Assembly (NCBI GenBank): GCA_963763325.1
Contig: CAVXOL010000025.1
Coordinates: forward strand, 1 to 64,000
From: JBBECJ01 sp963763325
GTDB lineage: Bacteria > Chloroflexota > Chloroflexia > Thermomicrobiales > CFX8
DNA: 64,000 bases
Reading direction: 5' to 3'
The notes beneath the pieces were generated by a model. The model had not been told where the DNA came from and made no database searches. It worked only from the letters and a program-made list of their open reading frames with translations. Positions within the stretch are counted from its first letter, which is position 1. Every line of letters starts with the position of its first letter. Below are positions 43,990 through 53,664 of this stretch, one piece after another. The translations under genes and the position numbers were made by a program.

Positions 43990-45225
43990 ATGAGCCGCGG
44001 CATCCTGATCGTCGCACCGTATCTTCCGTGGCCGGCTGACTTCGGCGGGGCCATCCGAATCTATGCGTTCGTTCGGAACCTGGCGCGCGAGCATGACGTC
44101 ATGCTGCTGGCTCCGGCGGCTGCGTCGGAGTTCGCGGCGATCGCACACCTGCGGGACATTTGCGACGTAACAGCCGTACCGGTGGACTGGACATTCCGCC
44201 AACCTGCTGGTATCGACAAGCGGCTTGTGCAGGCACGCTCGGTTATCTCGCGCACGTCCTTCGTCGAGCTCGCGTCTCGAGACGAGCGGTTTCAGTTGGT
44301 GATGAATCGCCTGTTCATGACCCGGCACATCGACCTGATGCAGTACGAGTTCCCGCAGATGGCGCGCTTCCGGCCGCTCCGACCGTGTCCGACGGTCCTC
44401 GACAATCACAACATCGAGCATGAGCTATTATCGCGCGTTGCTCGCTCAACACAGGTACTGCCACAACGCGCGTTCAACAACATCGAATGGCGCAAGGTTC
44501 GGCGGCTGGAGCACGATGCGTGGACCCACACGACGCTGAACATCGCGACATCGAGTCGGGACGCGAAACGCATACAGGAGATTACTGGAGCGGTTGTGCC
44601 AGTCGTTCCAAACGGCGTCAACGTCCGAGAATACGGCACGATGACGAGTGCAGCACGTGACCCTGCCCGAGTCATCTTTATCGGTGCGATGCGCCATCAG
44701 CCAAACGCAAACGCCGCGCGATGGTACGCCGAGGAAGTTCATCCGCTGGTCGTCGAAGCGGTTCCCAACGCAACGTTCGAGATAGTCGGAGCCGACCCGC
44801 CACCGAGCGTCATTGCGCTCGCAAGCCGCTCGGTCACTGTAACAGGACGCGTCGAGAGCGTCATCCCGCATCTGGCGCAGGCGGCAGTCGCCGTTGTCCC
44901 GCTCAACTCCGGAGGCGGCACACGGCTGAAAGTACTTGAAGCGTTTGCGGCACGCGTTCCGGTCATTTCAACCAGCGTTGGCGTAGAAGGGCTCGACGTA
45001 GAGCATGGCAAGCATCTGTTGATCGCCGACACCCCACGCGAGTTCGCTGACGCCGTCATCCGGGTCCTCGGTGGCTCCGAGCTGCCGTCTGGGTACAGCA
45101 CCGCCAGTGCCCTGCGGCTCGTCGAATCAGATTACGATTGGGAACACGCTGTTGTGCCGGAACTCAGCAAGGCACATGATGAGGCAATCGAGCGGTTTCA
45201 GCGAAATGCAGGGTCGACAAAATAA
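43990..45225 (+). CDS. glycosyltransferase, GT4-like
   Basis: 411 aa from the ATG at 43990. N-terminal YLPWPADFGGAIRIYAFVRNLA; acceptor domain; C-terminal donor domain with RVIFIGAMRHQPNANAARWYAEEV, GRVESVIPHLAQAAVAVVPLNSGGGTRLKVLEAFAARVPVIST and VEGLD, typical of GT4 transferases. Substrate unknown. RidA gene follows 14 bases later. Confidence 0.85.
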   Translation: MSRGILIVAPYLPWPADFGGAIRIYAFVRNLAREHDVMLLAPAAASEFAAIAHLRDICDVTAVPVDWTFRQPAGIDKRLVQARSVISRTSFVELASRDERFQLVMNRLFMTRHIDLMQYEFPQMARFRPLRPCPTVLDNHNIEHELLSRVARSTQVLPQRAFNNIEWRKVRRLEHDAWTHTTLNIATSSRDAKRIQEITGAVVPVVPNGVNVREYGTMTSAARDPARVIFIGAMRHQPNANAARWYAEEVHPLVVEAVPNATFEIVGADPPPSVIALASRSVTVTGRVESVIPHLAQAAVAVVPLNSGGGTRLKVLEAFAARVPVISTSVGVEGLDVEHGKHLLIADTPREFADAVIRVLGGSELPSGYSTASALRLVESDYDWEHAVVPELSKAHDEAIERFQRNAGSTK

Positions 45226-45239
45226 TCAGGGAGGGCAGT

Positions 45240-45662
45240 GTGAAGCAGATCTTTCAGCCGGCAAACGTCTTCGATCCGGATGCGGTCTTTGGAGGGAAAG
45301 CGTATCGACAGGCGATCCTGGTGGGTAACACGCTCTATATCGCCGGTCAGGCGGCGATTGACGTCGACGGTCAGATCGTTGGCTCCGGCGATATCGAGGC
45401 CCAGGCGGTCAAAGTGATGGAGAACCTGATGGCATGTCTCGACGCAGCCGGTGCTACGGTCAACGACATCGTCAAGGTCACGACCTTCTACCTGCAACGC
45501 GAGCATCGCGCAACGATCGCGGATGTCCGACGCCGTTTTCTGGGAGAGGCCGAGTTTGTCCATACCGGACTGATCATCGACGGCCTGGCAGATCCCGAGT
45601 TACTGCTGGAAATCGAAGCGGTCGCGGTCATCGGTGCCGGGCGAACCTCGAACATCGCCTGA
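45240..45662 (+). CDS. RidA family protein
   Basis: 140 aa, GTG start, GGGAGGGC upstream. YRQAILVGNTLYIAGQAAID and NLMACLDAAGATVNDIVKVTTFYL are typical; the C-terminal EIEAVAV replaces EIE.IA. The conserved Arg of RidA (normally near R105) aligns with a region reading HTGLIIDGLADPELL, where no such Arg is seen, so deaminase activity is uncertain; many relatives act otherwise. Confidence 0.8.
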   Translation: MKQIFQPANVFDPDAVFGGKAYRQAILVGNTLYIAGQAAIDVDGQIVGSGDIEAQAVKVMENLMACLDAAGATVNDIVKVTTFYLQREHRATIADVRRRFLGEAEFVHTGLIIDGLADPELLLEIEAVAVIGAGRTSNIA

Positions 45663-45764
45663 GCCGTATGGCCGGCGTGTGCTGTACCATGTGTACTGGA
45701 TTGGTCGCCGATGAGGGCGATGGCGTGAAGCGATTCGAGATGTATCGACAGAACCCGGCTGGTC

Positions 45765-46994
45765 ATGCGCGACGCTGACCGGGCCTCCACATCGGAAAAC
45801 GTTACGTCGCCGCTGTTACCAGGCGGCAATCTGATCAGTGCTTCGCTCGACCGACAGGTCATGATCTGGAGCGACCGGGGCGGAGCCAGCCGGCACATCG
45901 GGGACCGATGGGCGGTCCGCTGTTCGAACGCGCTCGATGAAGCGATCGGGACGTCGTGGCCGGTGCCCAACGATGTTCCGTTCGACCTGATTCACGTCAT
46001 ACGGCTCGATGACGTCCCAGAGGTATCGAGAGAAGCCAATCGGCATCATCTCGAGAACCCGGACTTCCTGTTGATCGGGATACGCTCCGCTACCGAGCAG
46101 CCATGCCTCCAGGCCGCCGACGCGAAGTTCGCTGCTGACCGGATCAAGCCCAGTCAGGTCAGTGCCGAGATCGTGAGGAATCTTCTCGCCGTCGATGACG
46201 GCGTCACTCGGGCGCTGGTTGATGAGACGATCGCGGACCTCGGCTTGCGCGAACCGGAGATCGTGCGCGGAGTCTTCATTTCACCGTACTCATCACTGAC
46301 CGACCACCTGTTACGACGCGTAACAACCGGCCGCAACGCCAGCGTCGATGTCCGCGAGGTCGTGACAGTACCACCAGAGCCGGGTGGGATGTTCGCCGGG
46401 CTTCCGCAGAGCCGGATCATCGGCTCTTTGGCGCGGATCGACGCACTGCCCGTGACGCCTCGTGACAACCTGATCTCGGCAATCTACTACTTCCGGCTGG
46501 CCTGCGCATGCTTCTACCTCTGGAACGAGGGCAACAAGCCGCTCTTCAGCGGCAGCAGCAATCCTGAGCCGGAGCCGGGTGTTATCGCCGCCGAACTGGC
46601 TACGCGTTCGACTGCCGTCAGCAGCGCTTTCGGACTGGTCGACGCCTGGGCAGCCGACGTGGAGCCGCAGGTGCAGGCACGACAGGCAATTGCCGACGTC
46701 GCGTCGCTAACAGTCCGGATGGGTGACATTCGGCAGGCGCTCGAACGCGTGGGTGCCGGCAACGAACCACGGGCGGTTCGCCGTGTCCGCCGCGATCTTG
46801 AGATCGCATTTCGTGCGCGTCTGCACGACGTTACTGGTGACATCCACGCCGATGATCCGCGCCCGCTCACACAAATTCTCACCGATGTCGCAGAGGCGTC
46901 GCGCTCATTGGCCGGAGAGATGGACCAACTCCTCAGTCAACTCGTTTCAAGTGCGGCATGGAACGACGATTCAACCCGGCCCGCTGCTTCCTGA
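45765..46994 (+). CDS. unknown 409-aa protein
   Basis: No family recognised. Even composition and no signal or membrane segment. Repeating helical segments (QVSAEIVRNLLAVDDGVTRALVDETIADLGL; NLISAIYYFRLACACFYLWNEGNKPLF; DIRQALERVGAGNEPRAVRRVRRDLEIAFRARL) suggest an all-helical core. Poor ribosome site, so the start could be later. Sits after ridA and before a CBS protein. Confidence 0.6.
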   Translation: MRDADRASTSENVTSPLLPGGNLISASLDRQVMIWSDRGGASRHIGDRWAVRCSNALDEAIGTSWPVPNDVPFDLIHVIRLDDVPEVSREANRHHLENPDFLLIGIRSATEQPCLQAADAKFAADRIKPSQVSAEIVRNLLAVDDGVTRALVDETIADLGLREPEIVRGVFISPYSSLTDHLLRRVTTGRNASVDVREVVTVPPEPGGMFAGLPQSRIIGSLARIDALPVTPRDNLISAIYYFRLACACFYLWNEGNKPLFSGSSNPEPEPGVIAAELATRSTAVSSAFGLVDAWAADVEPQVQARQAIADVASLTVRMGDIRQALERVGAGNEPRAVRRVRRDLEIAFRARLHDVTGDIHADDPRPLTQILTDVAEASRSLAGEMDQLLSQLVSSAAWNDDSTRPAAS

Positions 46995-47199
46995 CGACTG
47001 AAACCGCCATCCGTAACCATCAATGATTCACCGTCGCTGCGCCTGTACATCACGAATCCGGCGGCGTAGAGTAACAGCACGCGACATGCGAATTCGAGAT
47101 CGCTGGCGTCAGACGTGCGATAACGGTAACCGCTGGGGAGCGCAGACGATGGGGTGCGATGCATGCACTCGACTTCCATACGCATGAAAGGACACTGAA

Positions 47200-47685
47200 A
47201 TGTCCACCGCTGCAATGATGGTCACTGTCCGCGACATCATGACGGATGACGTCGCCACCGTCCCGCCAGAGATGCCGGTCGAGAACGCAGCCAGGATGCT
47301 CTTCTCGCAATCCATCTCCGGAATGCCTGTTGTCGATAGCGACAACAAACTGGTGGGCGTCATCACTGAGTTCGACATCATCGCGAAAGAAGGCTCGACA
47401 GTCGCCGACATCATGACGACGGATGTCGTAACGGTCTCGGAAGACACCGACGCCGAGACGGTCGCACAGATCCTGACCAGCCGGCGTGTCCGCCGGGTTC
47501 CTGTCGTCCAGGATGGAATCGTTGTCGGGATCGTGTCCCGCTCAGACCTCGTGCGCCTCTTCGCGCTGACACGCTGGTCGTGCGAGACATGTGGATTCTA
47601 CACGCGCGGGTTCGAGCGGCTCACGCTCTGCCCCAAGTGCGGCAGCACGTCGATCATCCTTGAGCGCGAACCACCAGGAATGTAA
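47200..47685 (+). CDS. CBS-pair protein with C-terminal zinc ribbon
   Basis: 161 aa. Two CBS motifs (VRDIMTDDVATVPPEMPVENAA...GVITEFDIIA; VADIMTTDVVTVSEDTDAETVA...GIVSRSDLVRLF) followed by a ribbon WSCETCGFYTRGFERLTLCPKCGS. CBS pairs bind adenine nucleotides; the ribbon suggests a zinc-bound sensor or interaction module. CitE-like gene starts 4 bases later. Confidence 0.85.
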   Translation: MSTAAMMVTVRDIMTDDVATVPPEMPVENAARMLFSQSISGMPVVDSDNKLVGVITEFDIIAKEGSTVADIMTTDVVTVSEDTDAETVAQILTSRRVRRVPVVQDGIVVGIVSRSDLVRLFALTRWSCETCGFYTRGFERLTLCPKCGSTSIILEREPPGM

Positions 47686-47688
47686 CCG

Positions 47689-48534
47689 ATGAAGAATCGC
47701 TACCCGGGACACCGCTCGTTACTCTTCGTTCCGGGACATCGCGAATCGATGCTCGCGAAGGCGTCGGACCTAGGCGCGGATGCGATCGTCTTCGACCTTG
47801 AAGATAGTGTCCCACCGGCCGAAAAGTCAGCGGCGCGCGATCGGGTGGCCGGAACACTAGCGCGTTGGCCCGCGGATGGGCCAGCGCCATTTGTCCGCAT
47901 CCGCCCTCCATCTACCGGGGGACTGGCCGATGATATCCGCGTCATTCTGACCCATCCGAGCGCGGGGGCGATTGTGCCGAAAGTGGACTGGCCCGACGAG
48001 CTCACGCCGGTGGTCGAGATGCTCGGCGACGAACGCGAGGTGATCGTCAACATTGAGACACCTCGCTCACTGTTGCACGCGGAAGCGTTCGCTGACCTGG
48101 ATGGGATCAGCGGATTGTTTCTCGGCGGTGAGGATTTCACGAATGCGCTCGGAGCACAGCGCACCGTAGAAGGAACCGAACTGGCCTGGCCACGCTACCT
48201 CGATCCTCGTCGCGGCACGGGCGGCCGGAATCGCGGCATACGACACAATCTGCCCTGAGTTCAAGGATCTTGGCATCCTCGCCGCCGACTGCCGAACGGC
48301 GGCAGCCGCTGGCTATGACGGCAAGTTCGCGATCCATCCGGCGCAGATTTCAACGATCCACCAGGCATTTAACCCTTCCGCCGAAGAGGTGGAACTAGCC
48401 CAAAGAGTTGTCGACGCGTTCGATGCGGCGATCGCCAGGGGCGAGGGCGCAGTTGCCGTCGATGGCCAGATGGTCGATCCACCCGTCGCTGAACGAGCTC
48501 GCGGCGTCCTGGACCGGGCACGCCGCGCTCGATG
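47689..48534 (+). CDS. CitE-like HpcH/HpaI lyase, one frame break
   Basis: First part: RSLLFVPGHRESMLAKASDLGADAIVFDLEDSVPPAEK, IVPKVDWP, VNIETPRSLLHAE, LFLGGEDFTNALG. After a shift near 48205 the second frame gives ILVAARAAGIAAYDTICPEF, GYDGKFAIHPAQISTIHQAF to 48534, the expected C-terminus. About 281 aa. Substrate is a CoA-thioester or similar beta-hydroxyacid ester; unknown. Confidence 0.85.
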
Positions 48535-48593
48535 ACGCATCGTGCAGACGACGCGCGGAGCAGGACGGCATCCGGATCTCGGCAACCCGTCTG

Positions 48594-49163
48594 TTATGTG
48601 TGTTGTCGCCAGGAAGAACGTGCCAGCTGATAGAGGTCCGCACCGTGCACGTCATTGACGACGATCGCAGGAAATTCGCGGATCTCAAGTCGATAGATCG
48701 CCTCGGGGCCGAGTTCCGGATAAGCGACAATCTGTGATGAAACTATTCTCCTGCTCAGCAACGCCCCAGAGCCGCCGATCGCTGCGAGATACAGTGCCGA
48801 GTATCGGGAGATTGCTTCGACGACGGGTGGAGTTCGATATCCCTTTCCGATCGTTGCTTTCACCCCGGCTGCATACAACGCTGGCGCAAACCGATCCATC
48901 CGGCTGCTTGTCGTCGGACCTGCAGAGCCAATTGGCTGCCCGGGTCGCGCAGGCGCTGGTCCGACGTAGTAGATGATCGCGCCGGTCAGATCGATGGGAA
49001 GCGGCTGGCCCGCTTCAAGCGCTTCGACAAGCCTCGCATGAGCGGCGTCACGAGCGCCAAACACAATGCCGTCGATCAACACGGCATCCCCGGCATTGAG
49101 TCCTTGTATCTGGTCGTCGGTCAACGGGGTTTGCAGCCGCGTCGGCAACTCGGCGGATGCCAT
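48594..49163 (-). CDS. class I fumarase/tartrate dehydratase beta subunit
   Basis: 189 aa. Swivel domain with AGDAVLIDGIVFGARDAAH, YYVGPAPARPGQPIGSAGPTTSSRMD, GKGYRTPPVVEAI and AIGGSGALLS. Partner of the alpha subunit; the ATG overlaps its stop (TGATG), so translation is coupled. Confidence 0.85.
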   Translation of the reverse strand: MASAELPTRLQTPLTDDQIQGLNAGDAVLIDGIVFGARDAAHARLVEALEAGQPLPIDLTGAIIYYVGPAPARPGQPIGSAGPTTSSRMDRFAPALYAAGVKATIGKGYRTPPVVEAISRYSALYLAAIGGSGALLSRRIVSSQIVAYPELGPEAIYRLEIREFPAIVVNDVHGADLYQLARSSWRQHT

Positions 49164-50017
49164 CAAATGACCGCCCGTCGCAGCCGAGCAGCCGGACCAC
49201 ACTGGAGATTAACGGCAACCGGCAAGCTGGCGATGTGAGTTGGGGCAAGCACGACGTGGACTGCGAGGGCGGTGACTCGACCCCCAAAACCATGCGGACC
49301 GATACCAAGCGCGTTGATGCGCGCCAGGAGTTGCGCCTCGATCTCGCGCACTTCCGGGTCCGGATGCTCGCTCCCAATATCGCGTGTCAGTCCGTGCTTG
49401 GCCAACGAGGCAACCGTGTCAAAGGTGCCACCAATACCAACACCGACAATGACCGGCGGGCAGGCGTTTGGTCCGGCGATGTCAACCGTTTCAACCACGA
49501 AATCCAACACACCGCTCAGCCCGTCTGCTGGCGTCAGCATCGTCATGCGGGACATGTTCTCGGCGCCGCCGCCTTTGGCCAGCAACGTCAATGTCGCCGA
49601 ATCCCCAGCCACAAGCTCAAGGTGGAGAACGGCAGGTGTGTTGTCGCGCGTGTTGACGCGCGATCCGACCGGGCGCTCGACAATCGACGGGCGCAGAAAG
49701 CCTCCAGTGTATGCGCGGCGGACACCCTCGTTGATGGCGTCGCGAAGCAGGCCACCGGTAAAGTGGACATCCTGGCCGATCTCTGCAAAGAGGACGACGG
49801 TGCCCGTATCCTGGCACATTGGCACCCGATCAGTCGCCGCGACGCCCGCGTTCTCCAGCAGCAGGCTGATCGTCTGCTTGCCAATCGGCGACGACTCGCG
49901 CAACCTGGCAGCCTCGAGAGCGTTGACGACGTTTTCAGGCAGTTCGTAGTTCGCGTCCAGACACAGTTGCTCGACAGTGTCGCGTACGACTGCAACATCG
50001 ATCTCACGGACTGACAT
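49163..50017 (-). CDS. class I fumarase/tartrate dehydratase alpha subunit
   Basis: 284 aa. Cysteines of the 4Fe-4S cluster are visible: VPMCQDTGT, GPNACPPV and NLQCGPA. AKGGGAENMSRM and VGVGIGGTFD are family blocks. Hydrates fumarate to malate, or acts on tartrate. Last genes of a minus-strand run including CYTH, CHAD and two kinase-like proteins. Confidence 0.9.
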   Translation of the reverse strand: MSVREIDVAVVRDTVEQLCLDANYELPENVVNALEAARLRESSPIGKQTISLLLENAGVAATDRVPMCQDTGTVVLFAEIGQDVHFTGGLLRDAINEGVRRAYTGGFLRPSIVERPVGSRVNTRDNTPAVLHLELVAGDSATLTLLAKGGGAENMSRMTMLTPADGLSGVLDFVVETVDIAGPNACPPVIVGVGIGGTFDTVASLAKHGLTRDIGSEHPDPEVREIEAQLLARINALGIGPHGFGGRVTALAVHVVLAPTHIASLPVAVNLQCGPAARLRRAVI

Positions 50018-50044
50018 TGCGCCATCTCCCGGATGTGATCGGAC

Positions 50045-50698
50045 TCAACCCAACGTCCGACCGAGCTTGGTGGCTTGACTCGGCTGGAGACCGGGTACGA
50101 GCTTGCGAAGTGCGTTGGATACATCAATGAGCGCCGTTCGATCGGCGGTCTTTGTCTCAAGCTCGACTTCGTCGAATGCGGTTGTACGCCCGTCCCTGAG
50201 TCGGGTGCCAACACAGTCGTCGATCGCCAACTCGAGCGTCGAACCTGAAGCGTCACGCAACGACAATGTCACCCGGCGGTTCTGAAGACGGGCCACAGGC
50301 AGGAGCTCGGCATCCAGTACGATGGCGCGTGCCCGCGCGAGCGGCGACACGTCACCCAACGCCGGCAGCGCCGCGTCGATCGACACGGTTGACGCCTGAT
50401 CTGGATCGAGTTGCACCTCATCTTCGAGACGCGAGGCGATGTGCGCTTCGTCCTGTGGGCCGCCGGATTCGCGCTTTCCCTTGAAGGTCATCCTGGCTCC
50501 CTTCGGTGTCCGCCGCACACGGAGCGTTGAGCCAGTCGACGCGAGAAGCGCATCACTCGTGTCGAAGTAAATGTCTTCCTGCTCAGCAGCATTGCGGTCC
50601 TGAACAACGAACCCGCCGACGGCAGTCGCTGCCAGCAAGATCTCTCGATCCAGCTTGTTTATGTCAAACTTCGCTTCAATCTCGCGTGGCTCACTCAT
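50045..50698 (-). CDS. CYTH-domain protein
   Basis: 217 aa. REIEAKFDIN is the EXEXK-type opening of CYTH tunnel enzymes, and RVRRTPKGARMTFKGKR, EDEVQL, VELE and the C-terminal KLG end fit. Members hydrolyse inorganic triphosphate, or make cyclic AMP or thiamine triphosphate. Start overlaps the metallophosphoesterase end by 8 bases. Confidence 0.85.
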   Translation of the reverse strand: MSEPREIEAKFDINKLDREILLAATAVGGFVVQDRNAAEQEDIYFDTSDALLASTGSTLRVRRTPKGARMTFKGKRESGGPQDEAHIASRLEDEVQLDPDQASTVSIDAALPALGDVSPLARARAIVLDAELLPVARLQNRRVTLSLRDASGSTLELAIDDCVGTRLRDGRTTAFDEVELETKTADRTALIDVSNALRKLVPGLQPSQATKLGRTLG

Positions 50699-51419
50699 AC
50701 GTTGCCCTCAGCAGGTCGCGGATTCGCCGCTCAGGATGCGGCATTCCGGACTCGAGGATCCGCAGCGCCGTCGTGCCGTGATCATACTCCGTCCGATGGA
50801 TTGTGCCGTGCCAACCTGATTCTGGCGACCATTCGAACGATCCCCAGGCCGCGCGTCGATCCCCATCGCGCGGCAATCCACAAGAGGCTACATTGAACAG
50901 ACACAGCTCGCCGAACCGGCGTCGAAACGGAATATGCAGATGGCCAAAGACCAGGACATCAGCATCAGTGTCGCCGACCAGTTGCTGCAAGTCATCATCA
51001 GACATATCGGGGAAGATGTGCTGGTCAAGATTGCGCGGGTTGGCGTGCACGACATGCAGGACGCCGCCGGGCGGCTCGACCCGCTCTTCAAAGGCGAGAC
51101 TATCGAGCACGGCGATTCGCTCATCTCCAAGCTGCTCGCGGGCCCAGGCGATCGAGGCGCGCTTCTTGTTGCCAAGATCCACGACACTCGCCCCCTCATC
51201 AACGATGTCGCGGTCGGTATTGCCCTTGAGGACGACATCAGCATGTTCGCGGATCAGGTCGAACGCCTCCACAGGTTCCGGGCCGTTCAGGCAGTAGTCA
51301 CCACCAGCGGTCAGCCAGTCATACGGTCCACGACGTCGAACATCGTCCAGGACGGCCCGCAGCGCCTGCAGGTTGCCGTGAACGTCAGTCACGACGGCAA
51401 CCCGCAGCTCGACACTCAT
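50691..51419 (-). CDS. metallophosphoesterase, YfcE/PrpE-like
   Basis: 242 aa calcineurin-like phosphoesterase. TDVHGN, GGDYCLNGP, LKGNTDRD, VHANPRN and VFGHLHIPFRR are the metal-binding blocks. Overlaps both neighbours (CHAD, CYTH), so co-translated. Phosphatase of an unknown substrate. Confidence 0.85.
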   Translation of the reverse strand: MSVELRVAVVTDVHGNLQALRAVLDDVRRRGPYDWLTAGGDYCLNGPEPVEAFDLIREHADVVLKGNTDRDIVDEGASVVDLGNKKRASIAWAREQLGDERIAVLDSLAFEERVEPPGGVLHVVHANPRNLDQHIFPDMSDDDLQQLVGDTDADVLVFGHLHIPFRRRFGELCLFNVASCGLPRDGDRRAAWGSFEWSPESGWHGTIHRTEYDHGTTALRILESGMPHPERRIRDLLRATYE

Positions 51420-52536
51420 CCGGCAGCCTGCGAAGGCACGGCCTCATCGACCGCGGGCGTCGCTTCCGGCGACGGCTCGCTGTCCTCGGTGGGCAGAATC
51501 CCGATGCATCGACGCAATCTCGCCGGAAAGTCTGTCTCCTCCATCGCGCGCCAGGCCGTAATGAACCGCTGATAGGCGCGATCGCGATCGTCGGCGCGTT
51601 GGGCAATGAGCGTGTAAAAAGTGATCTCATCGCGAGGCGTCGAGCGGCTTGCCATCGCCGACTTCAGCCGCTGATGGCGCTGGGCGACCGTTCCCCGATC
51701 GACGGCCGAAGCGATCTCAAGTAGACGGCTCGTTCGGTTCTGAGAATCGGCATGAACGATCTCAAGCACCCGCTCAATCATCACGTCGGCGTCGTGCATG
51801 TCGCCGATGTACTCCTGGATCTCCTTGACCTCGTCGATCAGTTCGCCTGTACCGGAGGGCAGCCCGAAGCGGAACAGTTCGAGCGAGTAGCGCAGCCGCT
51901 TGGCAGCGATCCTCAGGTTGTGGATCTCCTCGACGTTGTTCTGATCGGCGACCCACGGAGAGAATGACAGCATCTCTATGAGCCGCGTCTCAATAATGCG
52001 CTGCGCATTGTCGAATTACGGGCGCATCACACCGAATCCCTTTGACACGTTTCGCCTTAACCACGGCTATGCTCCGCGAGAAAGCCTCGGAAGCGAACGT
52101 CAAAGCGTTCATCGTCCAGGCGCTGGAAGAAGGCCAACATGTCCAGCCTGCGCGCGTCACGTTCATGCCGCAGATTTTGCAGCATGCGATTGACGGCCGG
52201 CCGCTCGCTGTCGGGTCGAGTCTCACGATAGGCGACCAGCGTTTCCCGTAGCACGTCGCAGTCGCGCACGCCGCCAAGGACATCGGTCAGTTGCTTGATC
52301 GTCTGATGGTAGTAGCGATACTGCTTGGCTGGGAAGCACTCCGTCGCCACATCCATCGCGGCGCGCAATCGGCGGGAGCCGACGCGCATATCGTGCAGTT
52401 CTTCTGGATCGCGTCCGAGCAGTGTTCCGGTACGGTGACGCATCATCTCATCAAAACGCGTTTCGATGATCCTGCCGATCGCGACAAGATAGATAGTGTC
52501 TCCGTCAAGCCCCTGGATTCGCTGTGCTTTCGCCAA
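51416..52536 (-). CDS. CHAD-domain protein with two frame breaks
   Basis: N-terminal half (52536-52057): EELHDMRVGSRRLRAAMDVA with the characteristic HxxR.. repeat; frame lost after FLAEHS. Middle frame: VVKAKRVKGIRCDAPVIRQC. Then QRIIETRLIEMLSFSPWV and the second CHAD half with EEIHNLRIAAKRLRYSLELFRF. Breaks near 52065 and 52000. CHAD proteins bind polyphosphate through these basic helices. About 370 aa when joined. Adjacent CYTH and ppk1 support a polyphosphate role. Confidence 0.85.
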
Positions 52537-52550
52537 CTCGGGTGCCGCCT

Positions 52551-52910
52551 TTATTCGTAGTGATGGTCGTCACCGACGCCCTCAGTATGCTCGACCGTCT
52601 GTTCAACCGGCTCAGACTCGACAGGCACGCTCTCCTGTTGCGTCCCACCGTTCGCGGACGCAGGCTCGTTAGGCGCCTGCAACAAAATTGCCTCGTCGGT
52701 CTCCGAGGCGGCCGGCGTCGTGCGTCCGTACCGCTCCATCAATTTCGCGAGGTCGCGCTCCCGCCGCTGTACCTTCACGCGTGCAGCATCGACTTCTGCG
52801 AGTGCCTTGGAGAGACGCTGCTCCGCCTGTTTGATCTCGGCACTTCCGTCGTCGGGTTTCTTCGGATCGGCCTTGCTTTTCCTGCTCTTCCCGGACTTGC
52901 TCTTCGCCAT
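52551..52910 (-). CDS. hypothetical basic coiled-coil protein
   Basis: 119 aa. Lysine/serine-rich start (AKSKSGKSRKSKADPKK), a central helix (AEQRLSKALAEVDAARVKVQRRERDLAKLMERYG), acidic C-terminus with HH at the end. The basic N-terminus could bind polyanions such as polyphosphate, but this is inference. Same operon. Confidence 0.6.
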   Translation of the reverse strand: MAKSKSGKSRKSKADPKKPDDGSAEIKQAEQRLSKALAEVDAARVKVQRRERDLAKLMERYGRTTPAASETDEAILLQAPNEPASANGGTQQESVPVESEPVEQTVEHTEGVGDDHHYE

Positions 52911-52971
52911 GGCCCCTCCCGATCGGCGCCAACGATATCAATACGTCGACCAGAGTCGTCTACGCACATTG

Positions 52972-53664
52972 CTATTGTCGCACGAGCGTGCGGACTATGT
53001 CGCGAATCGAGCGGCTGATTGCATCGACCTTGCGCTCCCCATCGAGCACGATAAAGAGATGGTCGAGCGACAGGCGCTCAAATTCGTCGAAGACGCGCTG
53101 CTGGTACATCTGAAACGACCGCACTGGGTCCGCGCTGAGGCCGAGGTCCAGCCCTGCTTCATACCGGTCCTGCGCCTTGACCGGCACGCTCGGGACCCGC
53201 TGCTGCGTCACGTCCGGCGGCACCCGAAGATAAAAGACGACATCCGGTTGTGGGGCGAAGCGATACAGTGTCGTTAACCAGGAGCGGTCAGCGCCGCGCG
53301 CGACATCCCGGGCAAACGCGGTGTAGACGTAGCGGTCCGCCACAACCACCTCTCCACGTTCGAGCGCCGGAAGAATTACATTCGCGACCCGATCGGCGAA
53401 ATCAGCCGCATAGAACAAGCTGAAAGTTATTGGCCGCAACGCTCCCTCAGCCTTTGCCTTGTGAATCGCTTTCGATATATACGGCGACGTCGACCAGTCA
53501 GTCCTGACGGCGTCTATGCCCCGGCCAGCGAGCCACTCGGTCAGCCGATCGATCTGCGTACTGCGGCCAGAACGGTCGACACCCTCAACAACGATCAATG
53601 TTCCCGGCATACCGTGCGGCGATATCGAGGCGTTCGCAGACGGGACGACGATGGAGCCGGTCAT
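52972..53664 (-). CDS. thymidylate-kinase-like protein, Walker A Lys replaced by Arg
   Basis: 230 aa. TLIVVEGVDRSGRSTQIDRL is the P-loop, normally GxDxxGKST; here Arg replaces the Lys. DRYVYTAFARDVARG is the Tmk DRY segment, and FYLRVPPDVTQQR the following block. A tandem paralogue lies next to it. Both share the change, so it is not a random error. Binding of nucleotides is likely; kinase activity is uncertain. ATGA overlap with the upstream gene. Confidence 0.85.
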   Translation of the reverse strand: MTGSIVVPSANASISPHGMPGTLIVVEGVDRSGRSTQIDRLTEWLAGRGIDAVRTDWSTSPYISKAIHKAKAEGALRPITFSLFYAADFADRVANVILPALERGEVVVADRYVYTAFARDVARGADRSWLTTLYRFAPQPDVVFYLRVPPDVTQQRVPSVPVKAQDRYEAGLDLGLSADPVRSFQMYQQRVFDEFERLSLDHLFIVLDGERKVDAISRSIRDIVRTLVRQ